From the NCBI GenBank assembly GCA_040388605.1, contig JAZKBN010000041.1, positions 57,251 through 121,250 of the forward strand: DNA of 64,000 nucleotides, written 5' to 3'. Source of the DNA: JAZKBN01 sp040388605 (GTDB taxonomy: Bacteria; Bacteroidota; Bacteroidia; Cytophagales; Flexibacteraceae). The translations under genes and the position numbers were made by a program. Under the pieces are notes generated by a model that was given only the letters and a program-made list of their open reading frames with translations, did no database searches and was not told where the DNA came from. Position 1 is the stretch's first letter, and each line of letters opens with the position of its first letter. This document shows positions 43,753-51,581 of this stretch, one piece after another.

Positions 43753-44789
43753 CAGTTTTGCTGAATCTGTTCAGGTATAAAATTAACTTCCGGGTTCAGC
43801 CTGATGCCGAATTTCCCTTCCACCGAATCGCAAACGTCAAAAGCCAGTTGCCTGATTTCAGCGCCTGTTGCACCGCCGAAGTTTACTAAAACCAAGGCCT
43901 GCTGCGCATGCACGCCTGCATTACCTACCCGTTTGCCCTTCCAGCCGCTTTGCTCAATGAGCCAGCCGGCAGGCACTTTTACCCCGCCCGGTGCCGGGTA
44001 TGAAGGTATGTTAGGGTAGCTTTCTTTAAGGGTATTAAACTGTTCTGCGGGTATTTCAGGGTTGCGGAAAAAGCTGCCGGCATTGCCCAGAACAGCCGGG
44101 TCGGGCAGCTTGCTGCGGCGAATGCTCACCACGGCATCGCTGATACTTTTTACCGAAGGTTTTTCGCCGTTCTCTTCAAGCACCTGCATGATGGCCCCGT
44201 AAGAAGTATTTAATTCCGGCTTTTTGCGCAGGCGTATAGTTACCGAAGTAACCATGTATTGCCCCTTAGCCTCGTTTTTAAATACGCTGTCGCGGTAAGC
44301 GAATTTGCATTCTTCCAAATTAAAGACCCTTACAGATGCATTGTGAAGACTAATGGCCTCAAGGCTTTCAAAGACGTCTTTCAGCTCGGTGCCGTAAGCG
44401 CCTATGTTTTGCAGTGGCGCAGCGCCGACTGTTCCCGGTATCAGGCTCATGTTTTCGAGTCCGCCAAGGTTGCGGGCTACGGCATATTGAACCAAATCAT
44501 TCCAAACCACCCCGGCGCCTGCTTTCAGCCAAACAAAATCGGCGTTTTCAAGCACCGTTTCTATGCCCGGAATCTCGACTTTAAGCACCAGCGCAGGCAC
44601 ATTGCCTGTAAGCAAAATATTGCTGCCGCCGCCCAGTATCCATTTGGGCAATGCATTGGCGGGGCTTAGCTTTATAATATCGGCAGCATCCTGCACCGAG
44701 GCTATGCGCACAAGGGCGCTTGCCTCGGCATTTAGGCCGAAGGTGTTGAAAGCCCGGAGGCTTACGTTGGTTTGAATTGGGGGGGGCAT
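43752..44789 (-). CDS. murB: UDP-N-acetylenolpyruvoylglucosamine reductase
   Basis: Reduces UDP-GlcNAc-enolpyruvate to UDP-MurNAc with NADPH and FAD in peptidoglycan synthesis. 345 residues with FNTFGL, the FAD-binding GGGSNILLT, GLENMSLIPGTVGAAPLQNIGAYG, the FAYRDS strand and the catalytic Ser in GSFFRNP. The length fits type I MurB. It is the first gene of an operon with the membrane protein (overlapping start/stop). A gap of N lies 25 bases upstream of its start. Confidence 0.96.
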   Translation of the reverse strand: MPPPIQTNVSLRAFNTFGLNAEASALVRIASVQDAADIIKLSPANALPKWILGGGSNILLTGNVPALVLKVEIPGIETVLENADFVWLKAGAGVVWNDLVQYAVARNLGGLENMSLIPGTVGAAPLQNIGAYGTELKDVFESLEAISLHNASVRVFNLEECKFAYRDSVFKNEAKGQYMVTSVTIRLRKKPELNTSYGAIMQVLEENGEKPSVKSISDAVVSIRRSKLPDPAVLGNAGSFFRNPEIPAEQFNTLKESYPNIPSYPAPGGVKVPAGWLIEQSGWKGKRVGNAGVHAQQALVLVNFGGATGAEIRQLAFDVCDSVEGKFGIRLNPEVNFIPEQIQQN

Positions 44790-44813
44790 TTAAGGCAATT
44801 TGCTTTGGCAGCG

Positions 44814-44823
44814 NNNNNNNNNN
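44814..44823. other. Assembly gap (10 N) upstream of the Hip-like pair
   Basis: Ten N between murB (minus) and the kinase gene at 44905 (plus). The sequence right after it (44824-44847) could be the end of a truncated gene, so a HipB-like regulator may be missing here. Confidence 0.9.
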
Positions 44824-44904
44824 GACCGTTATAATTCATTTGTTTAATCAGTAAGCAGGTATTGTCAAGTGGTGTAAATTGCACTATTAAATCCTTTTAT
44901 TCGT

Positions 44905-45957
44905 ATGCCGGAAAAACTACGTCTTCCTTTAGTTAATCCTGAAAACTATACCGGTTGGGATCCGATACCGGATGCAATAGAAGTTATAGATGATGCGCAT
45001 TACATTGTTATTGAAGGTACAAGCTTAGGCGGTGATGCGCCAAAAGATTTAATTGCTGTATATGAAGAAGGAAAGAATTGCGACTTAAATAATACCGCAA
45101 CATGGATTAAATATATTGCCAAAAGCAGCAGCAAGTGGTACCCGATGGAAGGAATAACTGAATATTTACTTACCACCTTGGGTAAAGATTTTGGAGTGAA
45201 TATAGTTGAGTGCAGACTGGCAATTATTGGCGGACAGGTGCGATTTTTAAGTAAGTACTTTTTGGGTACGCGTGATTATTTACATCATGGAGCAAGTATT
45301 TATGCCGCACTTTCCGATAGCGTGGAATTGGAGACAGCAGAAAAAGCTGAATGGAGGTACTTTCCTGTTCGTGTAATTCGAGAAGCTCTTAATTCATATT
45401 ACGGCATTGAATTCGGCGAAAAGATGTATGAAAATTACCATAAAATGCTTGTTTTCGATGCCTGGGTAGGTAATAACGACAGGCATTTTTCTAACTGGGG
45501 CATAATACATCCTGATCATTCTGAGTTTAAATTATTTTCTCCTGTTTATGATACAGCACGGGGTTTACTTTGGAATTACTCAGAGGAACGGTTGCAAAAT
45601 ATGTCAAAGAGCGGGCAAGGCGGAAGAGCGGCACTGCTTAAATATTGTAATTCATCAAGGCCTAAAACAAGTGTTGACGGAACAGAGCTGCTTACTCATT
45701 ATGATTTTATATTGAAGCTTAAGAATTTGGAGCCACCTCTGCCCGCTGAAACCGAGGGTTGGGAGATATTTGGAATACCCGGCCTGCCGGAGCCACTTAT
45801 ACCTGATTTTAATGAAGTGTTAACCAAGGCTGAAAATACCATTAACGAAAAATTCAGTTTAATTTTGAGCCCCTTGCGTAAACAAATGATATTGTTTATC
45901 TTAAGGGAAAGAACCGAAAAACTCTTGCAGATTTTCAACACGTTAAGCAATGAATAA
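44905..45957 (+). CDS. HipA/HipT-like serine/threonine kinase
   Basis: 350 residues with the HipA kinase fold: Gly/Ser-rich loop GTSLGGDAPK (about 38-47), catalytic segment NNDRHFSN (D192, N197) and Mg-binding Asp in SPVYDTARG (D216). The N-terminal HipA subdomain is missing here and is encoded by the next gene, as in tripartite HipBST systems. HipT kinases phosphorylate aminoacyl-tRNA synthetases or themselves. Its stop and the next start share a base (TAATG). Confidence 0.85.
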   Translation: MPEKLRLPLVNPENYTGWDPIPDAIEVIDDAHYIVIEGTSLGGDAPKDLIAVYEEGKNCDLNNTATWIKYIAKSSSKWYPMEGITEYLLTTLGKDFGVNIVECRLAIIGGQVRFLSKYFLGTRDYLHHGASIYAALSDSVELETAEKAEWRYFPVRVIREALNSYYGIEFGEKMYENYHKMLVFDAWVGNNDRHFSNWGIIHPDHSEFKLFSPVYDTARGLLWNYSEERLQNMSKSGQGGRAALLKYCNSSRPKTSVDGTELLTHYDFILKLKNLEPPLPAETEGWEIFGIPGLPEPLIPDFNEVLTKAENTINEKFSLILSPLRKQMILFILRERTEKLLQIFNTLSNE

Positions 45958-46376
45958 TGGACACAACATTTAAAGATTCCTGGAAAAACCTGGTAAAACC
46001 ACATGTGGGTACACAGGCCGAGCAAATAGAATTGCTTAAAAACCATGAAAATGAACGTTTTCTATTCTCTTGGAATGAATTGGTAATAGGTGTATTATCA
46101 ATTAACGCAGGTAAATGGGTCTTTGAATATTCTGAAGAATATCGCAACCGAGACGATTTACGCCCGGTTGCGAATTTTGTTGATAAAAATAAAATTTATA
46201 TATCCGATACGCTTTGGCCCTTCTTTTTTAATCGTATCCCTACCCCCAACCAGCCAATTGTACAAAGGCACTTTGAACGTACCGGCGAAGTTTTTAATAC
46301 AGCCGATCAGGTTGAAATGTTGCGTCGCTTTGGAATACGTACAATAGATAATCCTTTTGTTCTTGAAGCGGCTTAA
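45957..46376 (+). CDS. HipS-like protein (HipA N-terminal subdomain)
   Basis: 139 residues. The central part resembles the N-terminal subdomain of HipA (Couple_hipA): a VLSINAGKWVFEYSEEY strand pair followed by DLRPVANF and LWPFFFNRIP. In HipBST systems this protein, HipS, acts as the antitoxin of HipT. Here it follows the kinase gene instead of preceding it. No HipB gene is visible. The start overlaps the kinase stop. Confidence 0.7.
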   Translation: MDTTFKDSWKNLVKPHVGTQAEQIELLKNHENERFLFSWNELVIGVLSINAGKWVFEYSEEYRNRDDLRPVANFVDKNKIYISDTLWPFFFNRIPTPNQPIVQRHFERTGEVFNTADQVEMLRRFGIRTIDNPFVLEAA

Positions 46377-46390
46377 AGCAAACATAGGAA

Positions 46391-46424
46391 ACTAAAAAAG
46401 CCCGCTAAAGCGGGCTTTTTTAGT
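46391..46424. terminator. Bidirectional terminator, Hip pair and tRNA-Cys
   Basis: Perfect palindrome ACTAAAAAAGCCCGC/GCGGGCTTTTTTAGT (46391-46405 and 46410-46424) with a 4-base loop. Runs of A and T on both sides make it work in both directions, for the Hip pair (plus) and tRNA-Cys (minus). Confidence 0.88.
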
Positions 46425-46430
46425 TTCTTG

Positions 46431-46501
46431 AGGTCTCGAGCGGATTCGAACCGCTGTACGAGCTTTTGCAGAGCTCTGCCTAGCCACTCGGCCACGAGAC
46501 C
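46431..46501 (-). tRNA. tRNA-Cys (anticodon GCA)
   Basis: Minus-strand cloverleaf: acceptor GGTCTCG/CGAGACC with discriminator T, D-loop, anticodon stem GAGCT/AGCTC with loop CTGCAAA (anticodon GCA), T-arm GCGG/CCGC with TTCGAAT. U73 is typical for tRNA-Cys. CCA is not encoded. Confidence 0.94.
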
Positions 46502-46598
46502 ATCGGGGGCTTTTCCCGCCTCACAAATGCCTGACGGGGCAGCAAAGGTATGTTTTTTTTGGAATTTACACCAATACACAATAAATACCCTTTATTTT

Positions 46599-47885
46599 TT
46601 ATTCAGGCAGCTTACTCTGTATTCTCCCGTTCAGCATAACCGTNNNNNNNNNNNNNNNNNNNNNNNNNNNNNNNNNNNNNNNNNNNNNNNNATTGCTCCC
46701 GAAACTATAAGGCAAATAGGCATAAGAAGGCATGGGTTTGGTAATAAACAGGTTTGCTCTTTTGCCTACAGTAACGCTGCCTGTGTGCTCTATGGCATCC
46801 ATAGCGAAAGCCGAGTTAATGGTGGCCGCGTTAATTGCCTCCTCAGGTGTCATGCGCAGCTGGGTGCAGGCCAGGCTGAGCACCATGCTCATATTGCCCG
46901 ACGGACAAGTGCCCGGGTTATAATCACTTGAGAGTGCAACCGGTAAATGAGCTGCAATCATGCGGCGGGCATCAGGGTAGCCAATTTTAAGGAAGAAAGC
47001 CGTGCCGGGTAAAAGAACAGGTATGGTACGGCTGTTTTGCAGGAGGTTTATTTCTTCTTCGCCCATGTGTTCAAGATGGTCGGCGCTGCGGGCGCGGTTA
47101 CTTACAGCCACCTGCACACCCCCGCTGAGGGCCAGCTCGTTGGCATGCACCTTGGGCTGAAGGCCATGCTTTAAGCCGGCTTTTAAGATTAGGTCTGTTT
47201 CTTCGGGTGTAAAGAAGCCGCGGTCGCAGAAAACATCGCAGTAATCGGCAAGCTTTTCGGCGGCAACGGCCGGTATCATTTCATCGCATACCAGGTTAAT
47301 GTAATCTTCCCGATTGGTATATTCCGACGGTATGGCATGCGCGCCCAGGAATGTGGTACGCACAAAAAGATTGGTGCTTTGGGCTATTCGTTTGGCCACA
47401 CGCAGTATTTTAAGCTCATCCGGCAGGGTAAGGCCGTAGCCGCTTTTTATTTCTATTGACCCGGTTCCGGCTGCAATTACCTCGCGCACCCTGGGCATGC
47501 TTTGCTTATACAAATCATCTTCAGATGTTTGCTGCAGCAGCCTTGCGCTGTTGAGTATGCCCCCGCCTTTTCGGGCCATTTCCTCGTAGCTCAGGCCGAG
47601 TATGCGATCTGTAAACTCAGTTTCGCGGCTGCCGGCGAAAACAATGTGGGTATGGGCATCAACAAAAGAGGGGAATACAAAGCGGCCGGATGCATCTGTG
47701 GTTCGCTGTTCGCTTATGCCCTTGGGGCAGGTGCTCATGGGTCCGTATGCTGCTATGCGGTTGGCTTCGGTAAGCAGCCAGGCATTTTCAAGCACAGGCA
47801 GAACCGACATCTCATGCCCGCGCAAGGGCTCACGTATTTGTTCCCGAACCTGCACAAGGCCCTTTATATTCGTTATCAGGTACAT
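46599..47885 (-). CDS. hutI: Imidazolonepropionase (histidine degradation)
   Basis: Hydrolyses imidazolone-5-propionate to formiminoglutamate in histidine catabolism. 428 codons including a 48-base gap. The amidohydrolase core is intact: DAHTHIVFAG (metal ligands), the SGYGLTLPDELKILR region, HANELALSGG, RSADHLEHM and ALSSDYNPGT. The C-terminus reads YSFGSN, then the gap, then TVMLNGR; in the family these are only a few residues apart, so the gap is overestimated. No other hut gene is in the window. Confidence 0.92.
   Translation of the reverse strand: MYLITNIKGLVQVREQIREPLRGHEMSVLPVLENAWLLTEANRIAAYGPMSTCPKGISEQRTTDASGRFVFPSFVDAHTHIVFAGSRETEFTDRILGLSYEEMARKGGGILNSARLLQQTSEDDLYKQSMPRVREVIAAGTGSIEIKSGYGLTLPDELKILRVAKRIAQSTNLFVRTTFLGAHAIPSEYTNREDYINLVCDEMIPAVAAEKLADYCDVFCDRGFFTPEETDLILKAGLKHGLQPKVHANELALSGGVQVAVSNRARSADHLEHMGEEEINLLQNSRTIPVLLPGTAFFLKIGYPDARRMIAAHLPVALSSDYNPGTCPSGNMSMVLSLACTQLRMTPEEAINAATINSAFAMDAIEHTGSVTVGKRANLFITKPMPSYAYLPYSFGSNXXXXXXXXXXXXXXXXTVMLNGRIQSKLPE
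46644..46691. other. Assembly gap (48 N) in hutI
   Basis: 48 N inside the C-terminal part of hutI. The flanks are in frame but the family has about 3 residues here, not 16, so the gap length is probably wrong. Confidence 0.9.
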
Positions 47886-48108
47886 GTTGGCTGTTTCAGT
47901 TTTGTTATAGCAGGTCTATGCGGGCAGTAAAGCAGGTATTGCCTGCACTCATACACGCACATGCCGGTTTATGCCGAAAGCTAAGGTAAAAAAATAAACC
48001 CCTGAACGCTTTATTCCTGAAATTAACAGGTGTTGTATAAAAACATTTTACCCGCCTGCTTTTGTAATTACAAAAACAGGCACATCAATCAGCATGCAGT
48101 ATTAATTG

Positions 48109-48462
48109 CTAAGCCCGCATTTTTAATCTTGCTCCCGGGTTTACATACAGCATAGCTTCTTTTTGCTTTTTAGTGAAATGCGAGCCAAGGTTCAGGCTCA
48201 TGGCCGAAAACCCGACAATGAACAATGCCGTAATTATTAAATTCCCTTCTTTCACTTTGCCTGCCCTGAACAGCCATACGCCGACAAACATATTAAACAG
48301 GCCCCAAGTCACATTAACCGGCGCCGATGAAAGGCCAATGCCCGGCGGTGTGGAGAAGGGGCTTGGGAAGGCATTGCCGGAAACGCCCTGCACAAAGTGA
48401 GGAATGCTGTTGGCCAAAAAGGCGCCCGCGAAAAAGGCGGCTATATAGGTATACCATTTCAT
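48109..48462 (-). CDS. Small membrane protein, unknown
   Basis: 117 residues with three hydrophobic segments (about 5-24, 47-67, 75-92). The N-terminal MKWYTYIAAFFAGAFLANSIPHFVQG is a conserved kind of start of small, uncharacterised membrane proteins of 110-130 residues. Monocistronic. Function unknown. Confidence 0.7.
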   Translation of the reverse strand: MKWYTYIAAFFAGAFLANSIPHFVQGVSGNAFPSPFSTPPGIGLSSAPVNVTWGLFNMFVGVWLFRAGKVKEGNLIITALFIVGFSAMSLNLGSHFTKKQKEAMLYVNPGARLKMRA

Positions 48463-48588
48463 AAGCTTGGGTTGGCACAGGCTTTTAATTACCAGGCCGC
48501 TTCATGCAAATTTAAATGAAATGCCAAACGCATAAATTAAGAGCTGATTAATGATTTTTGCTTTTAAATCTAAATAATAACGCCGCCC

Positions 48589-48608
48589 TGTATTTGCAGA
48601 ACGGCGTT
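48589..48608 (-). terminator. Terminator of the NHL protein gene
   Basis: Stem AACGCCG/CGGCGTT (48589-48595 and 48602-48608). On the minus strand it follows the stop of the NHL gene (48650) and is followed by an AT-rich stretch (TATTATTT). The T run is imperfect. Confidence 0.55.
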
Positions 48609-48649
48609 TTAAATACAACCGAAATTTAAACTTTAGCCTTTGTTGCTGC

Positions 48650-51367
48650 TTATTCGCTTTTTACAAGCCGGGCATGCTTGAGCCCTGCGCAGACTTCATA
48701 AACCCCTGCCGGCAGATTCTGCAAATCTATATTGCCCTCTGAGCCGGGTTTTTCAGTTTGCACAATTTGGCCCAATGTGTTTATTATGCGTACCGATGCA
48801 TCGGCCTCAGCACCTGCAATATGCACATACCTGCCCGAAGGATTGGGGACAATGCTGAGGGAGGAAGTACGACTTAAATTTGAAACACCGGTAAAAATAA
48901 ACGGCTCCGACAGGGGTGTGGGGCAGCCGTAAGTATAAGCGCAGCGGGCGGTATAAACCCCGTTGCCGTTAAGGGTTATAGATGGTTCGGGCCCGCTTTG
49001 AATAAGTACTCCGTCAAGGTACCAATAAATAGTATCAGCAATTTCGTTGCTATAAAGCAGATCGCCATCGAAAGAAAGCTCGGGCTTACGGCTGTGCAGC
49101 ATGGGAACCGAAACAGGCTCGGAAAACGCAGAAGTGCATGTACCGTAGATGTATGATACGCTGTATTGCCCGTCGGTACTTACCTGTAAAGTGCGGCCGG
49201 TTTGGCCGTTGTTCCACAGGTAGCCGGTTGCCGGCACGTACGTTCCTTTTAGCACCCTGCGCGCGTGCAAATCAGTCATAAAAATAGTGCCGGCCCTGTC
49301 AATGGCCATTCCCTGAACATTGCGAAGAAACAGCGAGCTGCCGGGCTCCTCAGAAGGACCCATTGCCAGGAAAGAATAAGAACCGCCCCCGTTTTTAGGT
49401 AAAATTGATATCCAGCCTGCGGAGCTGAGCACCATATCTCCGTTTGCTGTGAAAAGCATGTCGTTCCCGGCTGCGCCGCATGGATTATAATAATTATAGC
49501 CTGAGAGAGAATCGGCGATGTTAGAGATGGTGAGCACATCGCCTTCGGGGCTTATTCGGCGCAGATGCGGAGAGGAAGTATAGAGGTAACCACCAGGACC
49601 CATGGCGATGCTTGTTTCTGAATAACCAAGAAAAGTTGCCGCACTGCCCCTGCCATCCGCATAACCGTCGGTACCATTACCGGCCAGTGTGCTTACTATG
49701 CCATCAGCGCTTAGTTTACGCACATAGCTGCCGTAATCGAAAAAGTACTTATTGTCTTCGGCATCAATGGTAAAATGGCCGGGATTGAGGCGTGCCTGTG
49801 CAGCAGGCCCGTCACGATAATATATGCCGTCGGTTATACGTTTTGTACCGCAAACGGTTGTTACCAAACCGGCCGGGCTTATTGTTCTTAAAACATAATC
49901 ATCGGAAACCCATAAGAGTCCCTGGCTGTCGAAATGCATACCGTGGATGTTTTGCAACCGGGCTGCCTCTCCTAAACCATCAGCAGTACCTAAAGATCCG
50001 TTACCGGCAAAATTGCTTACCATACCCTCGGGTGTGATTTTGCGTATTACAGCGGCGTCTGCAACATAAAGATTGCCTGCCGCATCAACTGCCGTAGCCC
50101 CGGGTGTTGTAAATGTTGCCTGTTCGGCAGTGCCGTTCTTTAAGCCCGAATATATTTCGCCGGCCCATGTGCTCACATTACCGTTGACCGCAATCATACG
50201 GATTAAGTTATTTTTTCTGTCGGCAACAAGCAGTTCGCCGGTGGGGGTAAAAGCCAGCCCTGCAGGGTTATTAAATTGGGCTGCTGTGCCGGCGGCATTG
50301 GTCATTCCTCGGCGGTTTACCTGGCCTGCGAACGTGCTTACCAAACCTTCAGGGGTAATTTTCCTGATAATGTGCCTTGATCCTTCGCTAATGAAAATAT
50401 TGCCTGTGCCCGGCTCAATGGCTAAGCCGCTGAAATCAGAGAAAGAAGCGTCAGTGCCCTGCCCGTTAACAGAACCGACGGTGCCGCTGCCCGCCAGGGT
50501 GCTTACCATTCCGTCAGGGCTTATTTTGCGAATGCGATAGTTAAGATTATCAGTTACGTACATATTGCCTGCCACATCAAATGCAATATTGGTTGGCCTT
50601 GCAAATTTTGCTGTGGCGGCGGGGCCGTCTTCATAGCCGCGTTGGGTGCCTGTGCCGGCAAAAGTGCTTACTGTTCCTGCAGGGCTTACTTTCCTGATGC
50701 AGTGGTTATCCTGGTCGGCTATATATAAGTTGCCCGCATTATCGGTGGCCATGCCTGCCGGGTTGTTAAATATGGCAGCGCCAAGTGTATCGTCATGATA
50801 GCCGTTGAAACCCGCACCGAATATGCTTACATCTCCTGCTGCGGAAATTCTGAAAATTTTCCGGGCCACCCCGTAATAATCGGTGCCGGTCAGGTAGGTG
50901 TTGCCTGCGCTGTCCTGTGCAATCCATTCGGGTCGGCCAATAGTTTTATCCTCCACACGGCCGGGCTGCAGGTTAATTGAAGTATAATTGAATCTGCCCC
51001 CGCCTGTTATGGTGCTCACGGTGCCGCCGGGAGATACTTTCCTGAGCGCGTTGTTGAGATAGTCTGTAATAAAAGTATTACCTGCTGCATCCCTTAAAAT
51101 GCCTGTTGGTTCCCGGAAATGTGCCTGCAGGTTGCTACTGTCTATGTTGCCGTAATAGGAGCCGGCATAAGAGGCAATGTTTAAATAGCCCGGTGAAGCC
51201 ATTATTTTTATGGTATCAGTCCCTTCGCAGAACTGCAGTTGTCCCGGGCAATATGCTATATAGGGTGCAGGGCAGCCGGTTTGTGCGCTTGCCCGCTGAA
51301 AAAATATGCCAAGCCATAAAAGCAGAACGGAGATGGTGAAGGCAAGTTTGTGTACCGGGTTTCTCAT
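48650..51367 (-). CDS. Secreted NHL-repeat protein with T9SS tail
   Basis: 905 residues. Signal peptide 1-28 (LAFTISVLLLWLGIFF... ASAQ). A long array of NHL repeats (ADQDNHCIRKVSPAGTVSTFAGTG type, at least ten) forms one or two propellers, followed by a single Ig-like module (YLWNNGQTGRTLQVS, YGTCTS) and a type A sorting domain (IVPNPSGRYVHI, NTLGQIV, LPAGVYEV). It shares the whole repeat vocabulary with the giant protein at 30361, so the two are paralogues of different sizes. Exported by T9SS. Ligand unknown. Confidence 0.9.
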   Translation of the reverse strand: MRNPVHKLAFTISVLLLWLGIFFQRASAQTGCPAPYIAYCPGQLQFCEGTDTIKIMASPGYLNIASYAGSYYGNIDSSNLQAHFREPTGILRDAAGNTFITDYLNNALRKVSPGGTVSTITGGGRFNYTSINLQPGRVEDKTIGRPEWIAQDSAGNTYLTGTDYYGVARKIFRISAAGDVSIFGAGFNGYHDDTLGAAIFNNPAGMATDNAGNLYIADQDNHCIRKVSPAGTVSTFAGTGTQRGYEDGPAATAKFARPTNIAFDVAGNMYVTDNLNYRIRKISPDGMVSTLAGSGTVGSVNGQGTDASFSDFSGLAIEPGTGNIFISEGSRHIIRKITPEGLVSTFAGQVNRRGMTNAAGTAAQFNNPAGLAFTPTGELLVADRKNNLIRMIAVNGNVSTWAGEIYSGLKNGTAEQATFTTPGATAVDAAGNLYVADAAVIRKITPEGMVSNFAGNGSLGTADGLGEAARLQNIHGMHFDSQGLLWVSDDYVLRTISPAGLVTTVCGTKRITDGIYYRDGPAAQARLNPGHFTIDAEDNKYFFDYGSYVRKLSADGIVSTLAGNGTDGYADGRGSAATFLGYSETSIAMGPGGYLYTSSPHLRRISPEGDVLTISNIADSLSGYNYYNPCGAAGNDMLFTANGDMVLSSAGWISILPKNGGGSYSFLAMGPSEEPGSSLFLRNVQGMAIDRAGTIFMTDLHARRVLKGTYVPATGYLWNNGQTGRTLQVSTDGQYSVSYIYGTCTSAFSEPVSVPMLHSRKPELSFDGDLLYSNEIADTIYWYLDGVLIQSGPEPSITLNGNGVYTARCAYTYGCPTPLSEPFIFTGVSNLSRTSSLSIVPNPSGRYVHIAGAEADASVRIINTLGQIVQTEKPGSEGNIDLQNLPAGVYEVCAGLKHARLVKSE

Positions 51368-51495
51368 AAGAATTTAATGGATTAGTAATAAAGTATTTTA
51401 TGATATAAAACGAATTGTAAACAAGGTAAGATGAAGAATTATAAAAGCAATGTAAGCTTAGCTATTTATATAATAATGGATTGATTAGAAAAACA

Positions 51496-51556
51496 AATAA
51501 TCCGTATCCGGAACCTTAAGCCATTCAGGCACAAGGTTTTCCGAATACGGATTATT
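51496..51556 (-). terminator. Long hairpin terminator of the M61 peptidase gene
   Basis: Outer stem AATAATCCGTAT/ATACGGATTATT (51496-51507 and 51545-51556) continued by an imperfect inner stem. On the minus strand it follows the stop at 51582 by 25 bases and is followed by TTTGTTTTTC. Confidence 0.7.
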
Positions 51557-51581
51557 AAGTATCGGCTTTAACAAACCCGGC

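Noticed and set aside
46428..46931. Plus-strand open frame across the gap in hutI
   Set aside because: It crosses tRNA-Cys and the gap, and is antisense to hutI.
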